DNA of 64,000 nucleotides, taken from positions 150,961 through 214,960 of the forward strand of contig NZ_AQHN01000013.1 in the NCBI RefSeq assembly GCF_000359745.1. The letters run 5' to 3'. A program made the position numbers and the translations under genes. Of the stretch, positions 37,303-46,803 are shown piece by piece; the stretch's first letter is position 1, and the number at the start of each line of letters is the position of its first letter. The notes under the pieces are model-generated. The model ran no database searches. It was given only the letters and a program-made list of their open reading frames with translations, and was not told where the DNA came from. The DNA comes from Rhizobium freirei PRF 81 (GTDB lineage Bacteria > Pseudomonadota > Alphaproteobacteria > Rhizobiales > Rhizobiaceae).

Positions 37303-38331
37303 ATGCAGACGGTAAAGCTTTCTCGGCTTCTTGCCACGGCAGTTTTGATCGGCGGCTTCTCGGTCGCGGCGATTGCGCCGACTTGGGCGGCGGACAAGAC
37401 GCTTCTGAATGTTTCCTACGATCCGACGCGTGAGTTGTATAAGGATTTCAATACCGTCTTTGCTGCAAAGTGGAAGAAGGACACCGGTGAGACGATCAGC
37501 ATCAAGGCTTCGCATGGTGGCTCCGGCGCACAGGCGCGCTCCGTTATCGACGGTCTTGATGCCGATGTCGTGACGCTGGCGCTGGAGGGCGATATCGACG
37601 CGATCGCCAAGGCGACGCATAAGATCCCCGCCGACTGGAAGACCAAGTTCCCGAACAATTCCGTTCCCTATACCTCGACCATCGTCTTCCTGGTGCGCAA
37701 GGGCAACCCGAAGGCCATCAAGGACTGGTCGGATCTGGTCAAGGATGGCGTCGAAGTCGTCACGCCGAACCCGAAGACGTCAGGCGGCGCCCGCTGGAAC
37801 ATTCTGGCGGCATGGGCCTGGGCCAAGCAGGCCAATGGCGGCGATGATGCCAAGGCGCAAGACTATGTCTCTCGGCTCCTGAAGCACGTCCCGGTTCTCG
37901 ATACCGGTGCGCGCGGTGCGACGACGACCTTTGTCCAGCGCGGCCTCGGCGATGTGCTGCTTGCCTGGGAAAACGAGGCCTATCTTTCGCTCGACGAACT
38001 CGGTCCCGATAAATTCGAGATCGTGACCCCGTCCGTCTCCATCCGTGCCGATCCGCCGGTTGCCGTCGTCGATGGCAATGTCGACGCCAAGGGTACGCGC
38101 AAGATCGCGGAAGCCTATCTGAACTATCTCTACTCTGACGAAGGTCAGAAGATCGCCGCCAAGCATTATTACCGGCCGATCAAGCCGGAGGCGGCCGATC
38201 CCAAGGATGTCGCCCGCTTCCCGGCCTTGAGGCTCGCAACCATTGACGATTTCGGCGGATGGGCCCAAGCTCAGCCGAAATTCTTCAACGATGGTGGTGT
38301 TTTCGACCAGATCTACAAGCCGGGGCAATAA
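37303..38331 (+). CDS. Sulfate/thiosulfate ABC transporter substrate-binding protein
   Basis: 342 aa with a signal peptide (about 1-29, ending APTWA before ADKTLLN). Mature sequence LLNVSYDPTRELYKDFNTVF, HGGSGAQARSVIDGLDADVV and NPKTSGGARWNILAAWAWA is typical of the Sbp/CysP family, which binds sulfate or thiosulfate by hydrogen bonds. It begins an operon with two permeases and an ATPase; Sbp versus CysP cannot be told apart with confidence. Confidence 0.94.
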   Translation: MQTVKLSRLLATAVLIGGFSVAAIAPTWAADKTLLNVSYDPTRELYKDFNTVFAAKWKKDTGETISIKASHGGSGAQARSVIDGLDADVVTLALEGDIDAIAKATHKIPADWKTKFPNNSVPYTSTIVFLVRKGNPKAIKDWSDLVKDGVEVVTPNPKTSGGARWNILAAWAWAKQANGGDDAKAQDYVSRLLKHVPVLDTGARGATTTFVQRGLGDVLLAWENEAYLSLDELGPDKFEIVTPSVSIRADPPVAVVDGNVDAKGTRKIAEAYLNYLYSDEGQKIAAKHYYRPIKPEAADPKDVARFPALRLATIDDFGGWAQAQPKFFNDGGVFDQIYKPGQ

Positions 38332-38337
38332 GACTGA

Positions 38338-39195
38338 ATGCATTCCATAACCCGCAAACGGTGGCGGTTTCGGCAGCCGAGCGTCATTCCGGGCTTCGGA
38401 TTGGCGCTCGGCGTTACCTTGGCTTGGCTCATCTTCATTGTTCTCATTCCGCTGTCGGGACTGCTGTGGAAAAGCAGCGCTCTCGGCTGGGAGAAATTCT
38501 GGGCCCTCGCCCTTGACGTGCGCACGCTCTACGCGCTGCGCATGAGTTTTGGCGGTGCCTTTGCCGCCGCGCTCGTCAATGCCGTACTCGGCCTTATCCT
38601 GGCCTGGGTGCTGGTGCGCTATCGCTTTCCCGGCAAGCGTATCCTCGATGCGATGGTCGATCTGCCGTTCGCCTTGCCGACGGCGGTGGCCGGCATCGCC
38701 TTGACGACGCTCTATGCGCCGAACGGCTGGATCGGCCAGTTCCTGACGCCGCTCGGCATCAAGATCGCGTTCACTCCTGTCGGCATCGTCATCGCGCTGA
38801 TTTTCGTCGGTCTGCCGTTCGTGGTGCGCACCGCGCAGCCAGTCATGGAAGAGATTGACCGCGAAGTCGAGGAGGCGGCGGCGACCCTTGGCGCATCACG
38901 TTTCCAAACGATAACCCGTGTGCTGCTGCCGGGATTGGCGCCTGCCGCGCTGACAGGGTTTGCGCTGGCATTCGCCCGCGCGGCCGGCGAATACGGATCG
39001 GTGATCTTCATCGCCGGCAATAAGCCCTATGTTTCGGAAATCGCCCCTCTGCTCATCGTCATTCGTCTCGAGGAATATAATTACTCCGCGGCAACGGCGA
39101 TCGCGACGGTGATGCTGCTCATTTCCTTCACCATGCTTTTGATCATCAACCTCATTCAGGCCTGGAGCAGAAGGAGATATGGCTATGGCGCATGA
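38338..39195 (+). CDS. cysT: Sulfate ABC transporter permease CysT
   Basis: 285 aa, six-helix permease with the CysT pattern ([20 protein letters not shown]) and the EAA coupling loop ([22 protein letters not shown]). It starts 6 nt after the binding-protein stop and overlaps the next permease by 11-17 nt. Confidence 0.94.
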   Translation: MHSITRKRWRFRQPSVIPGFGLALGVTLAWLIFIVLIPLSGLLWKSSALGWEKFWALALDVRTLYALRMSFGGAFAAALVNAVLGLILAWVLVRYRFPGKRILDAMVDLPFALPTAVAGIALTTLYAPNGWIGQFLTPLGIKIAFTPVGIVIALIFVGLPFVVRTAQPVMEEIDREVEEAAATLGASRFQTITRVLLPGLAPAALTGFALAFARAAGEYGSVIFIAGNKPYVSEIAPLLIVIRLEEYNYSAATAIATVMLLISFTMLLIINLIQAWSRRRYGYGA

Positions 39196-40057
39196 TCTTT
39201 CCGGCACCGCCGAAACCGGTCATTCCGTCATCACCGAAAGCCGGGTGGCGCGCATCACCTTCGTGCTGATCTCGCTCGTCTTCCTGACGCTGATGGTGCT
39301 GCTGCCGCTGGCTGCCGTTTTTGTTGAAGCTTTTCGCAAGGGGATCGGGACCTTCTTCGAAGCTCTGGTCGACGAAGAGACTTTCGCAGCCATCCGGCTG
39401 ACACTGATTGTCTCGGGCATCAGCGTGCCGCTGAACCTCGTCTGCGGCGTTGCCGCCGCATGGGCGATCGCCAAGTTCGAGTTCAAGGGCAAGGCATTCC
39501 TGACGACACTGATCGATCTGCCGTTCTCCGTTTCTCCGGTCATATCCGGCCTGGTCTTTGTGCTTCTGTTCAGTTCGAACAGTGTGCTCGGCCCCTGGCT
39601 GCAGAGCAACGGCATACAGATCCTCTTCGCGGTGCCCGGGCTCGTCCTGGCAACCATGTTCGTCACCTTTCCCTTTGTCGCCCGCGAGCTGATCCCGCTG
39701 ATGCAGGAGCAGGGCAGTGCAGACGAGGAGGCGGCGCTCTCCCTGGGAGCCAATGGCTGGCAGACCTTCTGGCACGTCACGCTGCCGAACATCAAATGGG
39801 GCCTGCTCTACGGCGTATTGCTCTGCAATGCCCGCGCTATGGGCGAATTCGGCGCCGTTTCGGTGGTTTCGGGTCATATCCGCGGCGAAACCAACACCAT
39901 GCCGCTGCAGGTCGAGATCCTCTACAACGAATATAATTTCTCGGGCGCTTTCGCCGTTGCCACGCTCCTGGCTCTGCTTGCCCTGGTCACACTTATACTG
40001 AAGACGTTACTGGAAATGCGCTACAGCGAAGAGATCGCAGCCAGCCGGCGTCACTGA
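39179..40057 (+). CDS. cysW: Sulfate ABC transporter permease CysW
   Basis: 292 aa, six helices, EAA loop [20 protein letters not shown] and the family stretch [20 protein letters not shown]. Two ATGs are possible: 39179, and 39185, which sits at better distance from the AAGGAG at 39172. It pairs with CysT in the importer channel. Confidence 0.94.
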   Translation: MAMAHDLSGTAETGHSVITESRVARITFVLISLVFLTLMVLLPLAAVFVEAFRKGIGTFFEALVDEETFAAIRLTLIVSGISVPLNLVCGVAAAWAIAKFEFKGKAFLTTLIDLPFSVSPVISGLVFVLLFSSNSVLGPWLQSNGIQILFAVPGLVLATMFVTFPFVARELIPLMQEQGSADEEAALSLGANGWQTFWHVTLPNIKWGLLYGVLLCNARAMGEFGAVSVVSGHIRGETNTMPLQVEILYNEYNFSGAFAVATLLALLALVTLILKTLLEMRYSEEIAASRRH

Positions 40058-40068
40058 AGGAATTCTTG

Positions 40069-41115
40069 ATGGAAGTTCGCGTTCAAAATCTGCGCAAGGA
40101 ATTCGGTCGTTTTCCGGCACTCAACGATGTTTCTCTGGATATCCGATCCAGCGAACTCATTGCGCTTCTCGGCCCGTCCGGTTCCGGCAAGACGACGCTG
40201 CTGCGGTTGATTGCCGGGTTGGAAACGCCGACGGACGGCAGGATATTCTTCGGCGAGGATGATGCTTCGCGTAAGACCGTGCAGCAGCGCAATATCGGCT
40301 TCGTGTTTCAGCACTACGCGCTGTTCCGGCACATGACGGTGCTGGACAATATCTCTTTCGGTCTGAAGGTCCGCTCGGCATCGCGGCGTCCGCCGCGCGA
40401 TGAAATTCGCCGGCGCGCGTTGGAACTGCTGGAGCTTGTACAGCTGAACGGCCTGGAAAAGCGCTATCCGGCCCAGCTCTCCGGCGGCCAGCGCCAGCGC
40501 GTGGCGCTGGCGCGTGCCATGGCCGTCGAACCGAATGTCCTGCTTCTCGACGAGCCTTTCGGTGCTCTCGATGCGCAGGTACGCAAGGACTTGCGCAAGT
40601 GGCTGCGGGAGATCCACGATCGGACTGGCCATACCACCGTTTTCGTGACGCACGATCAGGAGGAAGCGCTTGAGCTGGCCGATCGCGTCGTCGTGCTCAA
40701 CAAGGGGACCGTCGAGCAGGTCGGTACGCCGGACGAAATCTACGACGCGCCGAACTCACCCTTCGTCTACGGGTTCATCGGCCAATCCAATCGCGTCAAG
40801 GTTCGCATCGCCAGTGGCGAGATCTGGTTCGACGACAAGCCGCTGGGGCTCAGTACGCCGCACGAGCCGGATGGCGAGGCCGATCTCTATTTCCGGCCGC
40901 ACGATATCGAACTTCGCGATGGCGACGGCGGCGCAATTGCCGGCCTGCTTGTCGCCAGCCGCCGCGTTGCGGGTACTCGCCACCTCGAGATCAACATCGG
41001 CAGCGAGTATGAGCCTATCGAGATCGAGTTGCCACCGAACAAGGCCGATGCGCTCGACCGCAATCGCATCGCTTTCAGGCCGACCCGGTGGAAGCTGTTC
41101 CGCAGCAGCCTTTGA
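40069..41115 (+). CDS. cysA: Sulfate/thiosulfate ABC transporter ATP-binding protein CysA
   Basis: 348 aa. Walker [10 protein letters not shown] (35-43), CysA-type [20 protein letters not shown], signature [15 protein letters not shown], Walker [12 protein letters not shown], and a C-terminal TOBE-type domain ([12 protein letters not shown]). GAAGG precedes ATG 40069. It powers the CysTW importer and ends 3 nt from the convergent uronate dehydrogenase gene. Confidence 0.95.
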   Translation: MEVRVQNLRKEFGRFPALNDVSLDIRSSELIALLGPSGSGKTTLLRLIAGLETPTDGRIFFGEDDASRKTVQQRNIGFVFQHYALFRHMTVLDNISFGLKVRSASRRPPRDEIRRRALELLELVQLNGLEKRYPAQLSGGQRQRVALARAMAVEPNVLLLDEPFGALDAQVRKDLRKWLREIHDRTGHTTVFVTHDQEEALELADRVVVLNKGTVEQVGTPDEIYDAPNSPFVYGFIGQSNRVKVRIASGEIWFDDKPLGLSTPHEPDGEADLYFRPHDIELRDGDGGAIAGLLVASRRVAGTRHLEINIGSEYEPIEIELPPNKADALDRNRIAFRPTRWKLFRSSL

Positions 41116-41118
41116 CCG

Positions 41119-41916
41119 TCAATCCTCCGGGTGGGCGGCTGAGGCAAAGCCGCCGCCCTGGTAGATGACCGCCGGATCGTTCGGATCGTCCTGGGGCGTT
41201 CTCGACAGAATTTCAGCCCGCCAATGAGCGGCGTTATCCTGCGGTTTCCAGCCAAGGAAGGCAGCGTTGCTGTTATCCCACCATTGCTCGTCATTGTCGG
41301 AAACGCCGTAGATGATGGTATGACCGAGGCGCGGCGCGTCGAAAGCGCGGCCGCAGAGGGATAGAAAATCCCGCACGCTGAACCAGGTTGCCAGCATGCG
41401 CGTATTGCGCGGCTCCGGAAAGCAGGAGCCGATGCGCACGGACAAGGTTTCCTGGCCGAACTTGTCGAAGTAGAGGCTCGCGACCGCCTCGCCGAATACT
41501 TTGGAAACGCCGTAGAGGGAATCCGGCCGTGTCGGCACTTTGTTGTCGATGCGCTCGTCGCGGCGGTAAAAGCCGATCGTGTGGTTTGAGCTGGCAAAGA
41601 CGATGCGCGGTTTGCCGGCTGCGCGGGCAGCTTCGTAGAGATTGTATAGTCCGAGAATATTGCCCTGCAGGATCAAATCGAAGGGCTTTTCCACCGAGAT
41701 CCCGCCGAGATGGATGATGCCGTCGACCCCGGTAACCAGCGCGTCCACGCCGCTGCGATCGGCGAGGTCGCAGGCAACGAATCGTTCGTTCGGGCGCAGG
41801 TCGCGGATGGGAGTGAGATCTGAGAGCACGACATTCTCGGCGATCTGCGACAGAAGCGGCCTGATTGCCTGACCGACGCCACCGGCGGCTCCGGTCAGCA
41901 ATAGAGTTTTCAGCAT
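41119..41916 (-). CDS. udh: NAD-dependent uronate dehydrogenase
   Basis: 265 aa, the same length as characterised uronate dehydrogenases. Rossmann motif TGAAGGVG, the family stretch IHLGGISVEKPFDLILQGNI, FASSNHTIGFY and catalytic Tyr135/Lys139 in DSLYGVSK match this short-chain epimerase-like enzyme, which oxidises D-galacturonate or D-glucuronate to the aldarolactone. GGGAGA precedes ATG 41916. It is convergent with cysA and no other pectin-sugar gene is near. Confidence 0.87.
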   Translation of the reverse strand: MLKTLLLTGAAGGVGQAIRPLLSQIAENVVLSDLTPIRDLRPNERFVACDLADRSGVDALVTGVDGIIHLGGISVEKPFDLILQGNILGLYNLYEAARAAGKPRIVFASSNHTIGFYRRDERIDNKVPTRPDSLYGVSKVFGEAVASLYFDKFGQETLSVRIGSCFPEPRNTRMLATWFSVRDFLSLCGRAFDAPRLGHTIIYGVSDNDEQWWDNSNAAFLGWKPQDNAAHWRAEILSRTPQDDPNDPAVIYQGGGFASAAHPED

Positions 41917-42011
41917 GGTTGTCTCCCGATCGATCTCGTTATCGTGTGGTTACAATATGGGCTTTTGCCGGTCATCATATATCTTCAGTGCGGGCGACGT
42001 GCCGAACCTCG

Positions 42012-42851
42012 CTAAGCCGTTTGCGACCGTGACCGGGCTTCCGCCTCGGATGCCTCAAGGCTGACGACGGCCTTGATGGGCAGATGATCCGACGCCACGC
42101 GCGCCAATGGCGAGTCATGCACCTCGACCGCCGAGATTATGCCGCGGCGGTTTGCCATGATGCGATCGAGCGCCAGAAGCGGCAGCGTCGAGGGGAAGCT
42201 CGGTACGGCCGGAGGGAGGGGGCCAAAGGCAGTCTGGAAAGTATTGAGCGACGAACGGTCACCCAGCCGCCATTCGTTGAGATCGCCGAGCAGAATGGTC
42301 GGCATTTCGCTGCCGTCATTCATGAGATCGACGATCAACCGCGTTTGCTGGGCGCGCGAGCGATGCAGCAGACCGAGATGGGCAGCGATGATCCGAATGC
42401 TCCCTCCGTGTGCCAGCTCTATCTCGGCAATCAGTGCGCCGCGTGGCTCAAGCCCGGGCAGCTTGATCTGATGCACGTCGCGGACCGTGCCCTGCTTGAA
42501 AAGAACGACATTGCCGTGCCAGCCATGTGCCTTGCTGGTGCCGGTGATCGGTACCGGGATGAGCCCGGTTTCGCGTTCGAGCCGGCGCAGATCGAGAATC
42601 CCCGTGCGCTCCCCGAAGCGGGTGTCGGCTTCCTGCAGACCGATGACGTCGGCGTCGATTTCATGAATGACCCGGCTGGTTCTTTCCGGATCGAAGCGGC
42701 GGTCGGCGCCGACGCATTTATGGACATTGTAGGAGGCGATCAGCGTGCCTTCGGGACGGTCCGGCTTGCTTGCCGGTCTTGGGTGCGAGTTCTTTCGGTT
42801 CTTCAGGCTTTCCAGAATGCTCGCACGGAGACTTTCTTTCTTTTTTCGCAT
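42012..42851 (-). CDS. Endonuclease/exonuclease/phosphatase family protein
   Basis: 279 aa. EEP-fold motifs: IASYNVHKCVGADRRFDPER, DADVIGLQEADTRFGERTG (metal Glu), LLGDLNEWRLGD (catalytic Asp-Asn) and ASDHLPIKAVV (Asp-His). The first 30 residues are basic (MRKKKESLRASILESLKNRK). No signal peptide. It lies upstream of udh and downstream of the PLD gene on the same strand. Such proteins act on nucleic acids, inositol phosphates or sphingolipids; pairing with a PLD hints at phospholipid or nucleic-acid phosphodiester work, not proven. Confidence 0.82.
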   Translation of the reverse strand: MRKKKESLRASILESLKNRKNSHPRPASKPDRPEGTLIASYNVHKCVGADRRFDPERTSRVIHEIDADVIGLQEADTRFGERTGILDLRRLERETGLIPVPITGTSKAHGWHGNVVLFKQGTVRDVHQIKLPGLEPRGALIAEIELAHGGSIRIIAAHLGLLHRSRAQQTRLIVDLMNDGSEMPTILLGDLNEWRLGDRSSLNTFQTAFGPLPPAVPSFPSTLPLLALDRIMANRRGIISAVEVHDSPLARVASDHLPIKAVVSLEASEAEARSRSQTA

Positions 42852-42973
42852 CGATCCGTCGGCCGTTCCTTGCTCAGATCATGTCTGGCACCTGTTTGGG
42901 ATTATAAGAAGCGATCCTAGGCCTTGTCATGTAAAAAGGCTGCGACAAGGGCAGATTGTCCATGTGGAACCCA

Positions 42974-44437
42974 TCAGAGATAGGGCGAACCGAGCCAGAG
43001 GACCTTCTCGATGAGCCGCACGACGAAGGGTCTTGCCCGCAGCCTATCCAGATCGACCGGATGTGCCGTTTCCAGGATTGCGCCGATATGCGCTTCGATC
43101 GTGTCCGCGAAGCCACGATCGAGCACCTCGAGATCCACCTCGAAATTCAGCCGAAGCGAGCGTGGATCCAGGTTGGACGAACCGACATAGGCCCATACTC
43201 CATCGATTGCCAAAAGCTTGGAATGATTGAATGGCCCTTCCGCACGCCAGATGCGGCAATAGTTTTTCAGCATCTGATCGAACTGCGCCGTCATCGCGCG
43301 ATCCACGAGCACGAGATTGTTGGCCGTCGGCACGACGACGTCGACCTCGACACCGCGTCTGGCCGCCGTCACCAGAGCGCTGATCAGCTCCCGATCCGGC
43401 AGGAAATAGGGCGACATGATGCGGATCGACTTATGCGCCACCGATAGCGCGCCGATGAGCATCTTGTGATTGGTTTCCAGGCTGCGGTCTGGCCCCGAGG
43501 CAACGACACGCATGAAGACCGGCGCTCCGGGCTCGTTGGCAGGCGCCGCAATCCGCCATTCGCCGTCGTCCAGAACTTCACCTGTCGCGAAGCGCCAGTC
43601 TTCGGCGGCGGTGTTGAAGAGATCGGCGACCGCCGGACCCGTGACGCAGAAATGCATGTCGCGCGCGCTTTGCTCATGGGCGAATTCGCGCGTGAAGCCC
43701 TGGCGTATATTCATGCCGCCGGTAAAGGCGATCCGCCCGTCGATGCTCAGAATCTTGCGGTGGGTGCGCAGATTGGCATAGGGCAATCTGAGGCCGATGA
43801 TGACATTGCCGTTGAACACGGCGACGTCGACACCGCCCTCGCTGAGATGGCCCATGATGCTCGGCACGGAATAGCGGGCGCCGACGGCATCGATGAGGAC
43901 GCGCACACTGACGCCGCGCTTGACCGCTTCGATCAGTGCATCGGCGATACGCAGGCCGATCGGATCGCGGTCGAATATATAAGTTTCCATCAGAATGGCG
44001 CGCTCGGCGCCGTCGATGGCAGCTTTCATCGCGGCATAGGCCGCGTCACCGCTAGCCAGCATCTCAATGGTGTTGCCCGTGCTCATCGTATAGCGCACGA
44101 CGCGGTCGCCGAGCGTCTTCATCGAGCCGAACCGCTCGCCGAAAAGCCGCCGCACCTGATCGTCGTCGGCGTCGAAGCTCGCAAGCTCACCGGTTGCACT
44201 CTCGCGAAAGAGCGCGTCGCGCTGCGAACCGAGCGAGGCGCGGCGGATGCGGTTGATGCCGGCGACGGCATATAGCATCGCGCCGATTATCGGCGACAGG
44301 ATGACGACACCGACCCAACCGATTGCGGCGCGGACATCCTCTTTTGTCATTGCTGCGTGGATTGCGGCCGCCGCTCCCATGGCGATGGAGAGGATGGCAA
44401 GGATTTGGCCCCAACGGGCAGCCACGAGGTCGATCAT
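42974..44437 (-). CDS. cls: Cardiolipin synthase / phospholipase D family protein
   Basis: 487 aa from ATG 44437, which has no strong ribosome site; the frame is open to 44653. Two N-terminal helices (ILAILSIAMGAAAAIHAAM; AIGWVGVVILSPIIGAMLYA) are followed by two HKD motifs, HRKILSID (His226, Lys228, Asp233) and HSKLLAID (His405, Lys407, Asp412), each with the GG/GS-x-N follow-up. This layout fits bacterial cardiolipin synthase, which joins phosphatidylglycerols; a related PLD activity is possible. Confidence 0.88.
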   Translation of the reverse strand: MIDLVAARWGQILAILSIAMGAAAAIHAAMTKEDVRAAIGWVGVVILSPIIGAMLYAVAGINRIRRASLGSQRDALFRESATGELASFDADDDQVRRLFGERFGSMKTLGDRVVRYTMSTGNTIEMLASGDAAYAAMKAAIDGAERAILMETYIFDRDPIGLRIADALIEAVKRGVSVRVLIDAVGARYSVPSIMGHLSEGGVDVAVFNGNVIIGLRLPYANLRTHRKILSIDGRIAFTGGMNIRQGFTREFAHEQSARDMHFCVTGPAVADLFNTAAEDWRFATGEVLDDGEWRIAAPANEPGAPVFMRVVASGPDRSLETNHKMLIGALSVAHKSIRIMSPYFLPDRELISALVTAARRGVEVDVVVPTANNLVLVDRAMTAQFDQMLKNYCRIWRAEGPFNHSKLLAIDGVWAYVGSSNLDPRSLRLNFEVDLEVLDRGFADTIEAHIGAILETAHPVDLDRLRARPFVVRLIEKVLWLGSPYL

Positions 44438-44786
44438 GCCGGGGAGTATATCTTCGACCGCGAAAGCTGCAATCAGCTGCCTTACAATCTCTAAGGCATG
44501 TTCGTTTTTAGTGAGAAACCCGGTTGTATTAGATATTTTTAATTGAACAGGATCGCCACCGCGTACATATTGATGACGTTTCGGCTGCTTCGCTATCATT
44601 CCCACGGTAATCTGCATTCCTAATGCGAAGCGCCCCTGCGGTTCGAGCGTCAAGACTCAGGGGATCGCCCCATGGTTCCTGTGGAAGCATGGGGTCTTGG
44701 CTGCTCGGGGGAGGCATGAAAGCCCGCATTTCAAGAACGGGCATTGTTCACCAACCATGTTCATTGATGCGAACGGAGAACAGCAG
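44438..44786. other. Intergenic region with two tandem hairpins
   Basis: 349 nt. CCCCTG (44633-44638) pairs with CAGGGG (44658-44663), and CCCCATG (44668-44674) pairs with CATGGGG (44688-44694), back to back. They are followed by GGGGGAGG and then the leader of the DUF2934 gene. They could be leader structures or a small RNA; no T-run follows either. Confidence 0.45.
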
Positions 44787-45053
44787 ATGTTGGAATCTCG
44801 GGACGAATGGATCAAGAAGCGTGCCTATGCAATCTGGGAGGAAGAAGGTTATCCTTCCGGCCGTGATGTCATGCATTGGCAGCAGGCAGACAGCGAGCGT
44901 GTCGCGCTTGAAAAGAGCGTCGGCAAGGAAAGCAAGCTCGGCGTCAAAGCCAAGGCGACGCGGAAGCCGGCCACGACTGCCGGTATCGAGGAGATAGCGG
45001 ACAAGCCTGTTGCGAAACCGACCACTAAAAAGACTGTCAAAGCCAAGGCCTAG
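44787..45053 (+). CDS. DUF2934 domain-containing protein
   Basis: 88 aa. The DUF2934 core IKKRAYAIWEEEGYPSGRD, then HW, is at the N-terminus; the rest is Lys/Ala/Thr-rich (KPTTKKTVKAKA), like a histone-type or nucleic-acid-binding tail. GGAG sits eight bases before ATG 44787; an ATG at 44757 has none. Function of the family is unknown; it is often near stress genes in rhizobia. Confidence 0.8.
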   Translation: MLESRDEWIKKRAYAIWEEEGYPSGRDVMHWQQADSERVALEKSVGKESKLGVKAKATRKPATTAGIEEIADKPVAKPTTKKTVKAKA

Positions 45054-45228
45054 CACAAGTCCCGCCTTTCGAGATGCGGCGGCGGTGAGGGCGGCTCGAT
45101 GATGAACGTCGAGCCGCTCGTTTTGACTGCGCCCATCGAGATATCTGTAATAATTTCTGTATCTTGGGCTCGAGGCACAAAATAGTTGTCACACATCGAT
45201 GGTAGTGGAACGGGTAGGGAGCCTGACC

Positions 45229-45321
45229 ATGCGCCATAGCTATTTCGATGATCTGGAAGTTGTTGTTTTGTCGATCGTCGCAGCTCGCATCTTCGTCGGC
45301 CGTGCGGAGGCAATGCGGTGA
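45229..45321 (+). CDS. Small ORF (30 aa), translationally coupled
   Basis: 30 aa (begins MRHSYFDDLEVVVLSIVAAR). AGGGAG lies about ten bases before the ATG and the stop overlaps the next start as GTGA. It has no recognised family. It could be a leader peptide that couples translation of the membrane protein that follows. Confidence 0.4.
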   Translation: MRHSYFDDLEVVVLSIVAARIFVGRAEAMR

Positions 45322-45512
45322 CGTCTCTCCTCGTTCTCGCAGCTCTCTATCTTCTGGCGGCATTGATCCTCATTCTCATCATAGACCGCTCCGTTGGGCT
45401 GTTCTTTCCCGCGTCGGCCAAACACCGCGTCGCGCCCCGGCGTGATCGACGTTCATGGTTTGGGGCGATCAATCGCGGATCGCCCGGCCAGATATCGGAA
45501 CCTTTTCCGTGA
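45318..45512 (+). CDS. Small membrane protein (64 aa), hypothetical
   Basis: 64 aa from GTG 45318. One hydrophobic helix (LLVLAALYLLAALILILIID) and a basic soluble tail (KHRVAPRRDRRSW). It overlaps the 30-aa ORF by 4 nt. No family recognised. Confidence 0.45.
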   Translation: MTSLLVLAALYLLAALILILIIDRSVGLFFPASAKHRVAPRRDRRSWFGAINRGSPGQISEPFP

Positions 45513-45522
45513 CGCCGGGTTG
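45498..45522 (+). promoter_or_regulatory. Candidate general-stress (EcfG/RpoE2-type) promoter
   Basis: GGAAC (45498-45502), 18 nt, TT (45521-45522) matches the -35/-10 spacing described for alphaproteobacterial EcfG sigma factors (GGAAC, 18-19 nt, TT). It lies 30 nt before the KGG-protein ATG and just ahead of its AAGGAGA. Confidence 0.5.
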
Positions 45523-45551
45523 GTCTTTCATCCGCAACAAGGAGAAAGACC

Positions 45552-45866
45552 ATGCCGCGTGGAGACAAATCCGCCTATACGGACAAGCAGAAGCGTAAAG
45601 CGGAGCATATCGAGGAAAGCTATGAGGAGCGTGGCGTTTCCCATGACGAAGCCGAACGCCGCGCATGGGCAACGGTGAACAAGGAAAGCGGCGGGGGTAA
45701 GAAATCCGGCTCCGGTCGCGGTCACAAGGAAAGTCATGAATCCTCAAAGAAGGGTGGCAGGATTGGCGGTCGCGCGTCTGCAAACCGGCCGGCGGCCGAG
45801 CGTTCAGCATCAGCAAAGAAGGCGGCCGCGACCCGCAAGCGCCATGAACATCGTAGTCATTCCTAG
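45552..45866 (+). CDS. KGG-type stress-induced small protein
   Basis: 104 aa, very hydrophilic. DKQKRKAEHIEESYEERGVS followed by EAERRAWATVNKESGGGKKS is typical of rhizobial proteins often labelled plasmid stabilisation protein; KKGGRIGG is a KGG stress-protein motif, and the tail is Lys/Arg/Ala-rich. AAGGAGA precedes the ATG. Probably disordered and general-stress induced; the plasmid-stabilisation label is not supported here. Confidence 0.78.
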   Translation: MPRGDKSAYTDKQKRKAEHIEESYEERGVSHDEAERRAWATVNKESGGGKKSGSGRGHKESHESSKKGGRIGGRASANRPAAERSASAKKAAATRKRHEHRSHS

Positions 45867-46062
45867 ACGCCGGCGAGAGTTTTCCCCTTGCCCTTCTCCG
45901 AAGGTTCGTTGAGGAGGTCTGCTCTTCCGTTTCGCGATACCGATGATAAGTTTCTGCAGAGGCAAGCAGAGTCGTCCTGCCGCCAAGAACACGACGGTCG
46001 GCACGCGGTAGCTGGTGCATCGATCTGCGACGGCGGCAATGCACTCACCGGGGAGAGGCCAG

Positions 46063-46800
46063 ATGCCTTACGAGCTTTACTACTGGGACAGTATTCAGGG
46101 GCGCGGCGAATTCGTACGGCTGACGCTGGAGGAGGCGGGCGCCGATTACATCGATGTTTGCCGTGGTCCGGCAAGCAAGGGGCAGGGAATATCGGCCATG
46201 ATGGCGATCATGGGCGGCAGATCCGATGCCGATATCCCGTTTGCGCCGCCGTTCCTGAAGGATGGCGATCTGATCATTCCGCATGTGGCAAACATACTGA
46301 TGTATCTGGGACCGACGCTCGGCCTGGCGCCCAAGGAGGAAGCGCAGCGTCATGTGCTGAACGGCCTGCAGCTGACGATCACCGATCTTGTCGCTGAAGT
46401 CCATGACACCCATCATCCCATTGCCACCTCGAAATACTACGAGGATCAGAAGGAGGAGGCCAAGGCACGGGCTGCCGAATTCATCGGCAATCGCATCCCC
46501 AAATATCTCGGCTATTTCGAACGCGTTCTGCAACAGAATCCGCAGGGACCGGCGCATATCTTCGGTGGCGGATTGACCTATGTCGATCTATCGCTCTTCC
46601 AGGTTTACGAGGGCTTGCGCTATGCTTTTCCACGTGCCACCGCGCATTTCCCTGATCGCTATCCGCACTTGAGCGCCCTGCACGCGGCTGTCATGAAACG
46701 GCCAAACATTGCACGCTATCTTCGATCGGATCGCCGCATTCCCTTCAACGAGAACGGCATTTTCCGGCGCTATCCGGAGCTGGATAGAGATATGGCGTGA
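46063..46800 (+). CDS. Glutathione S-transferase-like protein
   Basis: 245 aa. N-terminal thioredoxin-like start YELYYWDSIQGRGEFVRLTL, with FAPPFLKDGDLIIPHVANIL in place of the usual VPxL..ES glutathione motif, and a helical C-terminal domain (GGGLTYVDLSLFQVYEGLRY). GGGGAGAGG precedes ATG 46063. It ends 3 nt before the methyltransferase-family gene, so the two are likely co-expressed. Binding-site divergence suggests an atypical ligand. Confidence 0.82.
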   Translation: MPYELYYWDSIQGRGEFVRLTLEEAGADYIDVCRGPASKGQGISAMMAIMGGRSDADIPFAPPFLKDGDLIIPHVANILMYLGPTLGLAPKEEAQRHVLNGLQLTITDLVAEVHDTHHPIATSKYYEDQKEEAKARAAEFIGNRIPKYLGYFERVLQQNPQGPAHIFGGGLTYVDLSLFQVYEGLRYAFPRATAHFPDRYPHLSALHAAVMKRPNIARYLRSDRRIPFNENGIFRRYPELDRDMA

Positions 46801-46803
46801 GCA

